From: Lactobacillus sp.
Lineage (GTDB): Bacteria; Bacillota; Bacilli; Lactobacillales; Lactobacillaceae
Length of the DNA: 64,000 nucleotides
Direction of reading: 5' to 3'
NCBI GenBank assembly: GCA_022484695.1
Contig: JAKVKU010000015.1
Span: forward strand, 1-64,000
Shown: in pieces, positions 8,061-15,610 of the stretch
Layout of the letters: the number at the start of each line of letters is the position of its first letter
How positions within the stretch are numbered: position 1 is the stretch's first letter
The notes under the pieces: generated by a model
The model's input: the letters and a program-made list of their open reading frames with translations, nothing else
Told to the model about the DNA's origin: nothing
The model's database searches: none
Translations under genes and position numbers: made by a program

Positions 8061-8852
8061 ATGCTTAACGTACTAATCTTAGAAGACGATGCCCAACAGC
8101 GTAGTGATTACCGCAAAGTCATTCAAACCCGAATTGACTACAACGCTAGCATCCACGCTTATGACATGGCAATAGCTGTTTGTACCGATGATCCAGCAGA
8201 GATTTCTGCTTATCTCAAAGCCCATCCCGATGATCTGGTTTTTGCCTTGTTAGACATTGAAATTACCGGAACAACCGTCAGTGGCATTGATGTGGCTGAC
8301 GAAATCCGGCAGTCACAGCCCTTTGCCAGCATCGTTTTCATCACCACCCATGATGAGCTGATGCCCTTAACCTTACAGCGCCGAGTTGAGCCCCTAGATT
8401 TTATCTACAAAGAGTCCGGCGCCGCCCAACGAGATGCCGCTATTAAGAAAGATGTGGATCTGGCTTACCAACGGTACCAGCGGAACATTATTGCTGTGGA
8501 ACCCCGCTTTAGCTACCAGGTCATGGGCAGCATCATTCGAGAAATCAATTTTTCAGATTTATATTATCTGGAAGCTAACAAAAGCCATCCCCATTGGCTC
8601 ACTCTAGTAGGTAAAAATATTCGCACAGAATTCAAAGGCGAATTGAAGAAAATTACCGCAGAACAGCCCAATATGATTCGCTGTGACAAAAGTTATTTGG
8701 TCAATCCGCAAAATATTGTGAGTTTTGACGTTAAGAATCGAGTCATCTACTTTGATGAGGCCGGTAAAAACAGTTGTATTGTCAGTTCCCGCAAAGTTCC
8801 AGTCATTCGGGATTTTCTCAAGAAGGCTGGCCGACCACGAAATATTAACTAA
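8061..8852 (+). CDS. LytTR-family response regulator
   Basis: A 263-residue AgrA/ComE/PlnC-type regulator. The receiver domain has the acidic pair EDD (8-10), phospho-acceptor D65 in FALLDIE, and a conserved T/K region (FITTHDE). The C-terminal LytTR DNA-binding domain spans about residues 140-245 (YYLEANKSHPH, IRCDKSYLVNPQNI). AGGAGG-like GGAGGACG precedes the ATG. It is the likely binder of the six direct-repeat boxes in this island. No such box is found in its own upstream region, unlike the autoinduced plantaricin regulators. Confidence 0.92.
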   Translation: MLNVLILEDDAQQRSDYRKVIQTRIDYNASIHAYDMAIAVCTDDPAEISAYLKAHPDDLVFALLDIEITGTTVSGIDVADEIRQSQPFASIVFITTHDELMPLTLQRRVEPLDFIYKESGAAQRDAAIKKDVDLAYQRYQRNIIAVEPRFSYQVMGSIIREINFSDLYYLEANKSHPHWLTLVGKNIRTEFKGELKKITAEQPNMIRCDKSYLVNPQNIVSFDVKNRVIYFDEAGKNSCIVSSRKVPVIRDFLKKAGRPRNIN

Positions 8853-8856
8853 AATG

Positions 8857-8923
8857 ACGTTTATGTACAAAAAGCTAACGTTCATGCCAGTTTTTCCTAC
8901 CAAGCGTCAAACTGCGGTAGAAT
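8857..8923 (+). promoter_or_regulatory. LytTR box C with promoter
   Basis: Direct repeats ACGTTTATG (8857-8865) and ACGTTCATG (8878-8886), 21 bp apart, with TAGAAT at 8918-8923, 31 bp beyond the second repeat. It drives the three-gene immunity operon 8975-10159. Confidence 0.82.
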
Positions 8924-8974
8924 GAACTTGGCTTAGCTTAGGTCGCATAGCGCACTTATTAAGGAGTCAATGCA

Positions 8975-9316
8975 ATGAACAAGAAAAAGCAAGCAGCCAA
9001 CAAACAAAAGGCCTTGGCATTATTTACAAGCCTAAAGACTTTATTACTGCCCCAAAAAGCGCTCAATTCTGATTACGATCAAATCATTGCCGTTTTGGAT
9101 CGGTCAATTGACCGGGTTTCAAAGGACAGGCAAACGCCTGAAAACGAAGCCCGGGCAGTTTATCAAAATATTTATAAAATTGCTTTGGTTGAAAAAACAA
9201 AACTTGATCCAACTGCGGTGGCAGCTCTTAAGGCGATTGAAACATTCTCACTCTCAGGCGGTGTCTGGGGTGGGATGAATACGCTGAATACTGCTAACAC
9301 CTGGCAGATTATTTAG
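8975..9316 (+). CDS. Bacteriocin immunity protein (EntA_Immun-like)
   Basis: A 113-residue helical protein, basic at the N-terminus (MNKKKQAANKQKA). The pattern of helices (ALFTSLKTLLL, SDYDQIIAVLDRSIDRV, ARAVYQNIYKIAL) and an irregular glycine-rich C-terminal tail fits class II bacteriocin immunity proteins, whose C-terminus decides which bacteriocin is recognised. AAGGAG precedes the ATG. It is first in an operon of three immunity-like genes behind LytTR box C. Confidence 0.75.
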   Translation: MNKKKQAANKQKALALFTSLKTLLLPQKALNSDYDQIIAVLDRSIDRVSKDRQTPENEARAVYQNIYKIALVEKTKLDPTAVAALKAIETFSLSGGVWGGMNTLNTANTWQII

Positions 9317-9481
9317 GCCAACACGATTTAGGACTAAATATTAGTATCGACGTAAATTTTTAAAAAAACACATCCTGATGTCAATGCTTAAACTATCCAT
9401 TTTGTCCATAACGACCCAAGCTATTGCGTCCTAAAATTAAGTTATGCCCCATTATTTTAAATATGTATTCAGGGAGGAAAA

Positions 9482-9829
9482 ATGGCAGACATTAAAAAAC
9501 AAGCTAAACAGGATATCCACGAATTGTATGATGGTCTCAAAAAGTATGAGGATCAATCTCCAGAACTGCTGGACATTACTGATGTCTTACAACAGGTTTA
9601 TCACACCATAGACACCACTAAAAATCCGGAAGCTTTGGTCAACAAACTGACGAAGTACATTTATATTTCGGGTTTTAAGAAGATAACTTTTGCACCGGCC
9701 GAAAATAAACTGTTAGCCAATCTTGGGGCCATTGGCCAACGGGCTGGTCTAAATGGTGCGTATGGCTCTGACTATTCAGATAAATCCCAGTTTTACGGCT
9801 ACAAAGAAAAAGTTCCCCGGCATAGTTAA
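9482..9829 (+). CDS. Bacteriocin immunity protein (EntA_Immun-like)
   Basis: A 115-residue helical protein with the immunity-type pattern (DIHELYDGLKKY, LLDITDVLQQVYHTID, ALVNKLTKYIYISG) and a long polar C-terminal tail rich in Gly, Tyr and Ser. A strong GGGAGG site precedes the ATG at 9482. No clear LytTR box lies in the 165-bp gap before it, so it is probably read from box C together with its neighbours. The target bacteriocin is unknown. Confidence 0.72.
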   Translation: MADIKKQAKQDIHELYDGLKKYEDQSPELLDITDVLQQVYHTIDTTKNPEALVNKLTKYIYISGFKKITFAPAENKLLANLGAIGQRAGLNGAYGSDYSDKSQFYGYKEKVPRHS

Positions 9830-9874
9830 GCAAAACTTATCAGCTTTAAGCGCATGAAAAAGAAGGTTGATTTT

Positions 9875-10159
9875 ATGGACGAAAAATCAACAAAATTATT
9901 TGAAGCAGTTAGCAAAGCTTATTCAGATAAGGAAGTTCAAGCCGATCCAGAATTATCAGACATTTTATTTCAAGCAGGCAAGCGATTAGAAAACAATGTA
10001 GACTACAAGTTTGTAGCTATCAAGCTCACTCAGAATATTGCCTTATATTTAATAAGCCACGAATACAAAGTACCTAAGAGCATTTCTGAATTATCAAGTA
10101 GCATGCAAAAATATGGCGCAAGATATTTCGGTATTGCGTCTATGATGTCATGGTTCTAA
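9875..10159 (+). CDS. Bacteriocin immunity protein (EntA_Immun-like)
   Basis: A 94-residue helical protein clearly paralogous to the one at 12664: both begin MDEK and share FxAxxxAYxDxEVQ, an LEN turn, YLxxH and PKxxSEL. I chose the ATG at 9875, which has GAAGG 9 nt upstream, over the ATG at 9854, which has none. It is third in the operon from box C and is followed by a strong hairpin terminator. Confidence 0.75.
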   Translation: MDEKSTKLFEAVSKAYSDKEVQADPELSDILFQAGKRLENNVDYKFVAIKLTQNIALYLISHEYKVPKSISELSSSMQKYGARYFGIASMMSWF

Positions 10160-10163
10160 TAAT

Positions 10164-10208
10164 AAAAGGCTACGATTGACTTCAATGACGAAGCAATCGT
10201 AGCCTTTT
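10164..10208. terminator. Bidirectional terminator
   Basis: Perfect 15-bp arms AAAAGGCTACGATTG / CAATCGTAGCCTTTT around a 15-nt loop. It ends the rightward immunity operon and also the leftward 62-residue gene. Confidence 0.9.
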
Positions 10209-10215
10209 CCAATGC

Positions 10216-10404
10216 TTAAGGCAAATAGATAAACAGATAGGACAACCAGGCAAAGTTGCCGGCAAACTGTTTTAAAAATGGTTTTCTTGTGTGCTTTGAA
10301 AATGGCAGGCTACGCCAAATGAACTGTACCACTGAGAAGATAAAGGTAATTGCCAGCCAAGTCACCAGGATAAATAGAATTCCTAAAAAAATATTTTTGA
10401 GCAT
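10216..10404 (-). CDS. 62-residue membrane protein under LytTR box D
   Basis: A small protein with one or two hydrophobic stretches (residues about 3-30) and a basic middle (PFSKHTRKPFLK), ending in the aromatic tail FAWLSYLFIYLP. GAAGGG lies 8 nt before the ATG at 10404. The promoter is LytTR box D with a perfect TATAAT. I do not recognise the family. A decayed second copy of its 3-prime end lies at 10982-11045. It could be a membrane-bound immunity protein, by context only. Confidence 0.6.
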   Translation of the reverse strand: MLKNIFLGILFILVTWLAITFIFSVVQFIWRSLPFSKHTRKPFLKQFAGNFAWLSYLFIYLP

Positions 10405-10444
10405 CGAACCATCCCTTCGCCAGATCTAATTTTTCGTGTAAGTT

Positions 10445-10511
10445 ATTATACTTCAAAACTAATGTCCATGACATAAATTATCATAAACGTCGTAATTTGC
10501 AGCATAATCGT
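10445..10511 (-). promoter_or_regulatory. LytTR box D with promoter
   Basis: Minus-strand repeats ACGATTATG (10503-10511) and ACGTTTATG (10482-10490), 21 bp apart, and TATAAT at 10445-10450, 31 bp beyond. Its flanks share about 30 bp with box E, indicating duplication. Confidence 0.82.
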
Positions 10512-10628
10512 AGTTTTTAGACATGGTTTAAGCCCTAATCCTTTATCGAATCTTGCCTGGTCCGTTAATAAAAAGATACGTTTTGGTTGATTGTGCGGTC
10601 TTAACCCCGAAAGCTTATTTCAAAATAG

Positions 10629-10937
10629 CTAATCTAAATAGCTATTTTGAAGCAACAAGGATCCCAGATTTGTCCCAATTGGCTTAATCTTGATAAGAAT
10701 CGGCTCCAATACATCATAAAATTGGGATGCTGCAGGGGTTAAACCCGTCTTCATGGCCTCCTTTTGCAGGCTCACCAAAACTTTATTGACGATTGCCACG
10801 TTATACCTGCCCTTTTCTAAATCCGCCTTAGCCATAAGCCCGATTTTTCGCTCACGATCCGAAATAGTTGGGTCCAGCACATAATCATAGAACAGATCTA
10901 GTATATCTTGGTCGGTTATTCTTTCCTTGCCAAACAC
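10629..10937 (-). CDS. Bacteriocin immunity protein (EntA_Immun-like)
   Basis: A 102-residue helical protein of the class II immunity type (DQDILDLFYDYVLDP, NKVLVSLQKEAM, ASQFYDVLEPILIKIKPIG). The start is uncertain: GTG at 10937 has GAGGGG at 6 nt, while an in-frame ATG at 10958 has no good site but would add seven residues. It has no LytTR box of its own and probably belongs to the transcript from box E, downstream of the 107-residue gene. Confidence 0.72.
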   Translation of the reverse strand: MFGKERITDQDILDLFYDYVLDPTISDRERKIGLMAKADLEKGRYNVAIVNKVLVSLQKEAMKTGLTPAASQFYDVLEPILIKIKPIGTNLGSLLLQNSYLD

Positions 10938-10981
10938 ATGTATCCCCTCTTTTACCATAGTGTGATGACGTTCTATTACAA

Positions 10982-11045
10982 TTAGTTTTCTGAATTCTTC
11001 TTAAGGTAACATAGATAGGACAACCAAACGAAGTAATCGACAACC
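10982..11045 (-). pseudogene. Decayed 3-prime end of a 62-residue-gene paralogue
   Basis: The minus-strand frame reads QVVDYFVWLSYLCYL, aligning with QFAGNFAWLSYLFIYL at the C-terminus of the gene at 10216-10404. The DNA shares TGGTTGTCCTATCT exactly. There is no start or N-terminal part, so this is a remnant of a duplicated gene. Confidence 0.6.
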
Positions 11046-11064
11046 TGTTACAAAATTACTCTCG

Positions 11065-11388
11065 TCATACTTTAAAATCCAGGACACGATATTCCTTCAA
11101 AAAGCGCGCTTTGGATACGACCCGGTGGTTCGTCACATCTAGATAGTCCCCTAAATATCCCAGTGAATACATGGCATACCCCGCAAAGCCACCACCTGCC
11201 GTGCCCACAGCACCTATTTTTAAATTCTCAGTCAAGGAACTGTTCAAGCCAGCCATTAGTATACGCACATGATCATCTAACCAATACAGATAATTTTCTG
11301 CAAAGGCCCTTTTTACCCAGTCGGGACGCTCGTTAGTTTTGCTGATTTCCCAGACCTCAGCTGGCTGCCCCTTATATAAAGCCTTCAT
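11065..11388 (-). CDS. Unknown 107-residue protein under LytTR box E
   Basis: A protein with N-terminal MKALYKGQPAEVWEI, a middle helix (YLYWLDDHVRILMAGLN), a glycine-rich hydrophobic segment (GAVGTAGGGFAGYAMYSLG) and a C-terminal strand-rich end (GDYLDVTNHRVVSKARF). The end faintly resembles the PGDYG domain. GGAGG lies 9 nt before the ATG at 11388; the frame is open back to 11451 without a good start. It is the first gene behind LytTR box E but does not look like a known immunity protein. Function unknown; a new component of the bacteriocin response is possible. Confidence 0.6.
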   Translation of the reverse strand: MKALYKGQPAEVWEISKTNERPDWVKRAFAENYLYWLDDHVRILMAGLNSSLTENLKIGAVGTAGGGFAGYAMYSLGYLGDYLDVTNHRVVSKARFLKEYRVLDFKV

Positions 11389-11501
11389 GCCATCTCGCCT
11401 CCAACCTCCAAGATAACTTTTGCCAAATAGATGTCCAAAGAAGCATTGCAATTTGTTTCATGTCAAGCATACGGCGTGTCGTATCAGCCTTTGTCAAGTT
11501 G

Positions 11502-11567
11502 ATTATACTTCAGAATCATCGTTATGCGCTGAACAATCTTTAACGTGGCGATTTACAGCATAATCGT
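11502..11567 (-). promoter_or_regulatory. LytTR box E with promoter
   Basis: Minus-strand repeats ACGATTATG (11559-11567) and ACGTTAAAG (11538-11546), 21 bp apart. TATAAT at 11502-11507 lies 30 bp beyond. It drives the 107-residue gene and probably the immunity gene at 10629. Confidence 0.8.
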
Positions 11568-11608
11568 AGTTATCGCGGCAATCAACGCTATCCCAAAATG
11601 TGACAATG

Positions 11609-12277
11609 TTAAAACAATAATGCAATGGTTGTGTTGCCAAGAATATGCACCAAGGCACTTGCTTTAACATCCCCACCGGTTAATACATAACTACTTGCCA
11701 GTATCATGCCGATCAAGGCGTAATAAATCAATGGTATCAAATTTAGGCCACTGTGTAACAATCCGAAAAAAATGCCATTGATGATAATAGCCGTTATAAT
11801 CCAAGACCGTTTGACATATTGCTTAAAAATCACAAATGAAAAAAAGCAAGCTCTGTAGAGCAATTCTTCGCAGATTGGGCCAAAGAGTATCATTGAACTG
11901 AAGAACAAAATGGATTTAGTTTGAAGGTACTGATCAACAACCTGACCGTTATGGGTCGTTGGCAAATTCATCCAAGTTTCTACGTGGTTATAAAGCGCCG
12001 TAGCTGCTAAAGCCAATAATAGGCAGCTACCCATCACAATGTAGGTCTGCTTGACCCAGGGCTGCCAAAGTGGTTTTATGGGTCGTTGCTGCCCTTCATT
12101 TTGTTCCTTTGCCAACCAGCGATAGAGTTGATACAAACCAAAGATTTCTAGCAAATAAATTAAGAGGCCAAATATTACTTTAAAGACATTGTTCTGGGTT
12201 CCAACGATAATAATTGGAAATTCTAAAAACATACCCACAAACCAGGCCATGAAAATAATTGTGGCACTGTTCTTCAA
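11609..12277 (-). CDS. CPBP family intramembrane metalloprotease
   Basis: A 222-residue membrane protease with the complete CPBP signature: EE(137-138)xxxR142, H175 in FGLLHS, and H211/N215 in VHILGN. About seven hydrophobic segments. The only usual start codon is TTG at 12277 with AAAGG 5 nt upstream. However, a perfect GGAGG (12313-12317) stands 8 nt before an in-frame ATC at 12304, suggesting that the ancestral start lay there. A TATAAT at 12391-12396 is a candidate -10. It may serve in immunity alongside the neighbouring genes, as PlnI-type proteins do. Confidence 0.82.
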   Translation of the reverse strand: MKNSATIIFMAWFVGMFLEFPIIIVGTQNNVFKVIFGLLIYLLEIFGLYQLYRWLAKEQNEGQQRPIKPLWQPWVKQTYIVMGSCLLLALAATALYNHVETWMNLPTTHNGQVVDQYLQTKSILFFSSMILFGPICEELLYRACFFSFVIFKQYVKRSWIITAIIINGIFFGLLHSGLNLIPLIYYALIGMILASSYVLTGGDVKASALVHILGNTTIALLF

Positions 12278-12513
12278 AAAACCTTTTAAATCTTTAATAT
12301 TGATGGTGATACCCTCCGATCTTAAACCTGTGAACCTTTTTCAAAGACGGATCAGCAGTTTTGATTTTCATTAGAAATTCTGTGAATTTTATTATACCTG
12401 ATATGAACTAATAATGGGACAGTCAATATTGAGCGGCCTACTTGGCAGCAACATCATTGCTACATAAAATCAACTACAAGTCCCCATTTTTCCCCTCTGC
12501 CACTCAATATCCT

Positions 12514-12580
12514 GCGTTTAATTACAAAAACCCGGCGTTCATGACAACTTTCCCCTTTTTTGTTGGATGTGTCGTATAAT
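12514..12580 (+). promoter_or_regulatory. LytTR box F with promoter
   Basis: Direct repeats GCGTTTAAT (12514-12522) and GCGTTCATG (12535-12543), 21 bp apart, with a perfect TATAAT at 12575-12580, 31 bp beyond. It drives the immunity genes 12664-13476. The remainder of the 12305-12663 gap holds the promoter of the leftward CPBP gene and nothing else I can see. Confidence 0.82.
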
Positions 12581-12663
12581 ATGCACAAGATGTGAGGCGG
12601 CTAAACTTGTCGCTGCACTTAGTCAATCACAACAGACTTACCCCCCAAAAGGAGGCCCTCATC

Positions 12664-12963
12664 ATGGATGAAAAAACAGCTGAAGTCTTTGACGCCATCA
12701 ATACGGCCTATGCTGATGTAGAGGTGCAACATAATGCCGAGTTAACAAGACTGCTACTGAAACACCGTCGCAGCCTTGAAAATGGTCTGGCCTACAGAGC
12801 CACTTGTGAACAACTCACCACGGCCATCTCCCAATACTTATTATTCCATCAATTGAGCGCCCCGAAGGCCTTATCTGAGCTTTTTGAAACCATCAGCAAA
12901 TACACGGCAAAAACTCAAACTATTGATACCCATAATATTTGGATCGATGATCTCCACTTATAG
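12664..12963 (+). CDS. Bacteriocin immunity protein (EntA_Immun-like)
   Basis: A 99-residue helical protein paralogous to the one at 9875, sharing MDEK, FxAxxxAYxDxEVQ, the LEN turn, YLxFH and PKxLSEL. The paralogues diverge mainly in the C-terminal tail, which in this family determines bacteriocin specificity. AAAGGAGG lies 9 nt before the ATG at 12664; the frame extends to 12592 without a site. It is directly downstream of LytTR box F. Confidence 0.78.
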   Translation: MDEKTAEVFDAINTAYADVEVQHNAELTRLLLKHRRSLENGLAYRATCEQLTTAISQYLLFHQLSAPKALSELFETISKYTAKTQTIDTHNIWIDDLHL

Positions 12964-12979
12964 TTAGGAGCGGATTCCA

Positions 12980-13039
12980 ATGACCGAAAAACACCAAACG
13001 CTTTTTAACCGAATTATCAGGGTTTCATCACAGCGATAG
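12980..13039 (+). pseudogene. Truncated 5-prime remnant of an immunity gene
   Basis: A 19-codon frame with its own AGGAG site starts MTEKHQTLFNRI, closely resembling MEEKRQEFFDLI at the start of the next immunity gene, then stops at TAG. No immunity-like sequence follows. It appears to be what is left of a third tandem immunity gene after deletion. Confidence 0.5.
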
Positions 13040-13128
13040 CCACGAACGGCGAAAGATAATTTAACGTATCCGGTATGTAAAACAACAGCACATTTGTAAT
13101 CTGGCTTTACCGTAGGAGGCATGCCATC

Positions 13129-13476
13129 ATGGAAGAGAAACGCCAAGAATTCTTTGATTTAATCGACAAAGCATATAACACCCCGGCGGCACCGAAATTT
13201 AATGACCTGAAAAATAAATTGTTGAAATACGCCCAAGAGTTAAATGCTGGCGATGACTATATCAAAATCATGTTATCTTTAAGATACGATTTATTTCACG
13301 CTGATCCGGATTTGAATTTGGTCACCCGTATTTCCGGTTTACCCGACCAATTCAAAGCAGTCTTTTATTTTATTGAACCTCAAGTTAAGAAAATTGATGA
13401 AAAGACATTGCGTCAATATAACCTAGCTTATGGCTTGATGATGATGCCAATTCCCTTTGGCGGCATCATCGGCTAA
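13129..13476 (+). CDS. Bacteriocin immunity protein (EntA_Immun-like)
   Basis: A 115-residue helical protein (EEKRQEFFDLIDKAY, LKNKLLKYAQELNAG, DYIKIMLSLRYDLF) with a hydrophobic, Met/Pro/Gly-rich C-terminus (MMMPIPFGGIIG). TAGGAGG precedes the ATG. It is last in the unit from box F and is followed by a terminator. Family assignment rests on length, helix pattern and the run of paralogues nearby. Confidence 0.7.
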   Translation: MEEKRQEFFDLIDKAYNTPAAPKFNDLKNKLLKYAQELNAGDDYIKIMLSLRYDLFHADPDLNLVTRISGLPDQFKAVFYFIEPQVKKIDEKTLRQYNLAYGLMMMPIPFGGIIG

Positions 13477-13492
13477 TCACAATAAACTCAAA

Positions 13493-13533
13493 AACGCTTG
13501 AAGAGATTGCATTAGGCAGTCACTTCAAGCGTT
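13493..13533 (+). terminator. Terminator of the box F immunity operon
   Basis: Perfect arms AACGCTTGAAG / CTTCAAGCGTT with an AT-rich tail (ATTTATTTT). Confidence 0.8.
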
Positions 13534-13586
13534 ATTTATTTTGACATTCATCACAAAATTCCCCCGAACTTCCCCGATTAAGTTAT

Positions 13587-15011
13587 TTATTTAGCCCGCA
13601 TCATGGTTAGATTATGATTCGTATGGGACCAACTGCCCTGTTTGCCAAAGGTCAATAAGCCGGCGATTTGGTCCAAAAGATATGTCAGTGAGAACCAATA
13701 CATGGCCAGGACGGTCCAGGGCAGCAATAATAGTTTCCGATGGGTGTGGATCTTCGCGTCATAGAGATATCCGGCGATCATGGGCAAAAAGCCTTCCAAT
13801 AAGATGACCCAATTCACGATGGTCACCGGGATAAAGTAGCTTTGGGCCACATCCCCCAACTCCACCACTAACACCGGCGCCAGTAGTTGAGGCGTGAGGG
13901 ACGCCACCAGCCAAAAAATGAAGAATAGCAAGGCCAGCAACAATTGAAAATTCTGACGCATAGAGAACAGATAACTGATTTGGTCTAAATACCGGACGTC
14001 GCCACTTTTGAAAAAGCCTTTCAGCAAGGGGCCTAGGTTATGAAAAGCGGTATACCAGTGGCCTTTGCTCCAGCGGTAGCGCTGCACCATGCTGGCCCGG
14101 ATGTGCTCGGGCTTTTCATCATAGATGCGGGTGAAGTGGTTCCAGCCCACGGTGCCGCCGCTGCGGACGATGCGAATTTCCATTTCTAGATCCTCGGTCA
14201 AGCTGCTGGAGCGAAAGCCGTTGTTGGCCAACAGCCACTTGGTTTCCACCACATAACCGGTGCCGCCAATGCTGTTATCTAGCCCTAAGCGATACTTGGA
14301 TAATTGGAAAAAGCGGTTCATGGTCCAGTAACTGGCGGCATAGCCCAGGCTTAGGAAGGCTTGATAATTCTTACTATCTAAATAGGCTTGGATCGCCGTA
14401 AAGTGCTTGGCCTGATACTGGCTGTCCAGTTCCGTTAGGATGTTGGGGGCCACAAAGTTGTCTGCGTCTAAGACCATGACCATATCGTACTGGCTGAGAT
14501 CATCATGAACCTTCAAATAATCCAAGGCATATTGTAAGCCCGCGGGTTTACCCACCCCATGGCGTTCATAGGTTCCCGCACTGGTATCCACCACCAGGTA
14601 ACCCAGGTCCCGTCCGATTTTAGTGGTATCATCACTGGAATTATCACTGACCACCACTATTTTATATTTATCCTGGGGATAAGTCATTTGGCTCAGGTTA
14701 TCCAATGTGGCGGCGATGACTTGGGCCTCATTGTGGGCCGGAATCATGATCAAAAACCGGGTCTTGGGGGCTTTGAGGGTATAATCCCGCTTGGCCTTAC
14801 CAAAGCCAAAGGTGGCTAAGAAAATATAATAGGCGGTCAAGACCAAGGTCCAGGTGCTGATCACGATCACTGGGATAAAAATCCACCAGCTCAGATTTTC
14901 AATAAACGGCCCAAAGGATGCAGAAATACTGTGAAGCACATAAATCGGCATCAAGATGACTAAAATCACAAACCAAATGCCGGCAACAACGCGTAACTTG
15001 TACTGATCCAT
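13587..15011 (-). CDS. Processive family 2 glycosyltransferase, membrane-bound
   Basis: A 474-residue protein with two N-terminal membrane helices, a GT2 catalytic domain (about residues 80-330) and several C-terminal helices. Motifs of processive synthases are present: DNSSDD for nucleotide-sugar binding, DADN, TEDLEME with the catalytic acid, and QRYRW. It would polymerise a surface or exopolysaccharide, as in the poly-N-acetylglucosamine and cellulose synthase group; the sugar is not predictable. GGAGG precedes the ATG at 15011. It stands alone, without other polysaccharide genes. Confidence 0.88.
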   Translation of the reverse strand: MDQYKLRVVAGIWFVILVILMPIYVLHSISASFGPFIENLSWWIFIPVIVISTWTLVLTAYYIFLATFGFGKAKRDYTLKAPKTRFLIMIPAHNEAQVIAATLDNLSQMTYPQDKYKIVVVSDNSSDDTTKIGRDLGYLVVDTSAGTYERHGVGKPAGLQYALDYLKVHDDLSQYDMVMVLDADNFVAPNILTELDSQYQAKHFTAIQAYLDSKNYQAFLSLGYAASYWTMNRFFQLSKYRLGLDNSIGGTGYVVETKWLLANNGFRSSSLTEDLEMEIRIVRSGGTVGWNHFTRIYDEKPEHIRASMVQRYRWSKGHWYTAFHNLGPLLKGFFKSGDVRYLDQISYLFSMRQNFQLLLALLFFIFWLVASLTPQLLAPVLVVELGDVAQSYFIPVTIVNWVILLEGFLPMIAGYLYDAKIHTHRKLLLLPWTVLAMYWFSLTYLLDQIAGLLTFGKQGSWSHTNHNLTMMRAK

Positions 15012-15610
15012 TCAAAAATCCTCCGTTCTCTACTAAGCACCTAGGATGCCTAGCCAAACCTACCAACAATTTACGTTTACAACTATAAACTGGATTGATT
15101 TCCAGCACCTGTCGATTTTTGAGGTGGAATGTTAGGCGCCGTGACTGTTATTTGGCACAAGCTATATGTATACCTGGAAATGAGGGATATAAGTATAAAT
15201 TTATTAAATTATAATTTTCTAATATTAAAAAGTCAGACGGTAATTTAGACATTTTTTTGCAAATGTAAAAATTTTAACTGTCAACAAGCAACCGCTTCCG
15301 CCGATATTTTTTAGACAACGTGAGACATTTCATTTGTCACCGGCGCCACTTCCTTGGCTAGCCGGTCCTTCGCGAAATTAATTTTGACCGTTAGACCGGT
15401 CCTACCGCCCAGATTCGCTGGGATTCTTTTTGACATTTTCAAAGGGTTGTTTAACAATAGAACCCAGTGCCGGCCTGACTTTTATTTTAACCATGACGCG
15501 AATCGTTTCATTTTGACACTATTTCAGTGTTGAGCTTTCAACTAATTTTCATTACATTGGCTTTTAAGTCATGGGCCAGTGGGGCTGACACAATTTAAAG
15601 GAGGATCATC
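15012..15610. other. Gene-free region between divergent genes
   Basis: About 600 bp with an AT-rich left half and a GC-richer right half. It contains a GCCGGTCC / GACCGGTCC repeat pair near 15360-15405 and the promoters of the divergent GT2 and GDPD genes. I see no ORF with a ribosome binding site, no RNA gene and no clear riboswitch. Confidence 0.5.
15530..15558 (+). promoter_or_regulatory. Probable promoter of the GDPD-MFS pair
   Basis: TTGAGC (15530-15535) and TACATT (15553-15558) with a 17-bp spacer, about 50 bp before the GDPD start. Confidence 0.45.

Noticed and set aside
9340-9470. Possible LytTR box before the immunity gene at 9482
   Set aside because: Single ACG-containing words occur, but none has a partner at the right spacing.
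13051-13090. Possible seventh LytTR box before the immunity gene at 13129
   Set aside because: ATTTAACGT at 13059 resembles one repeat, but no partner is found 21 bp away on either strand.
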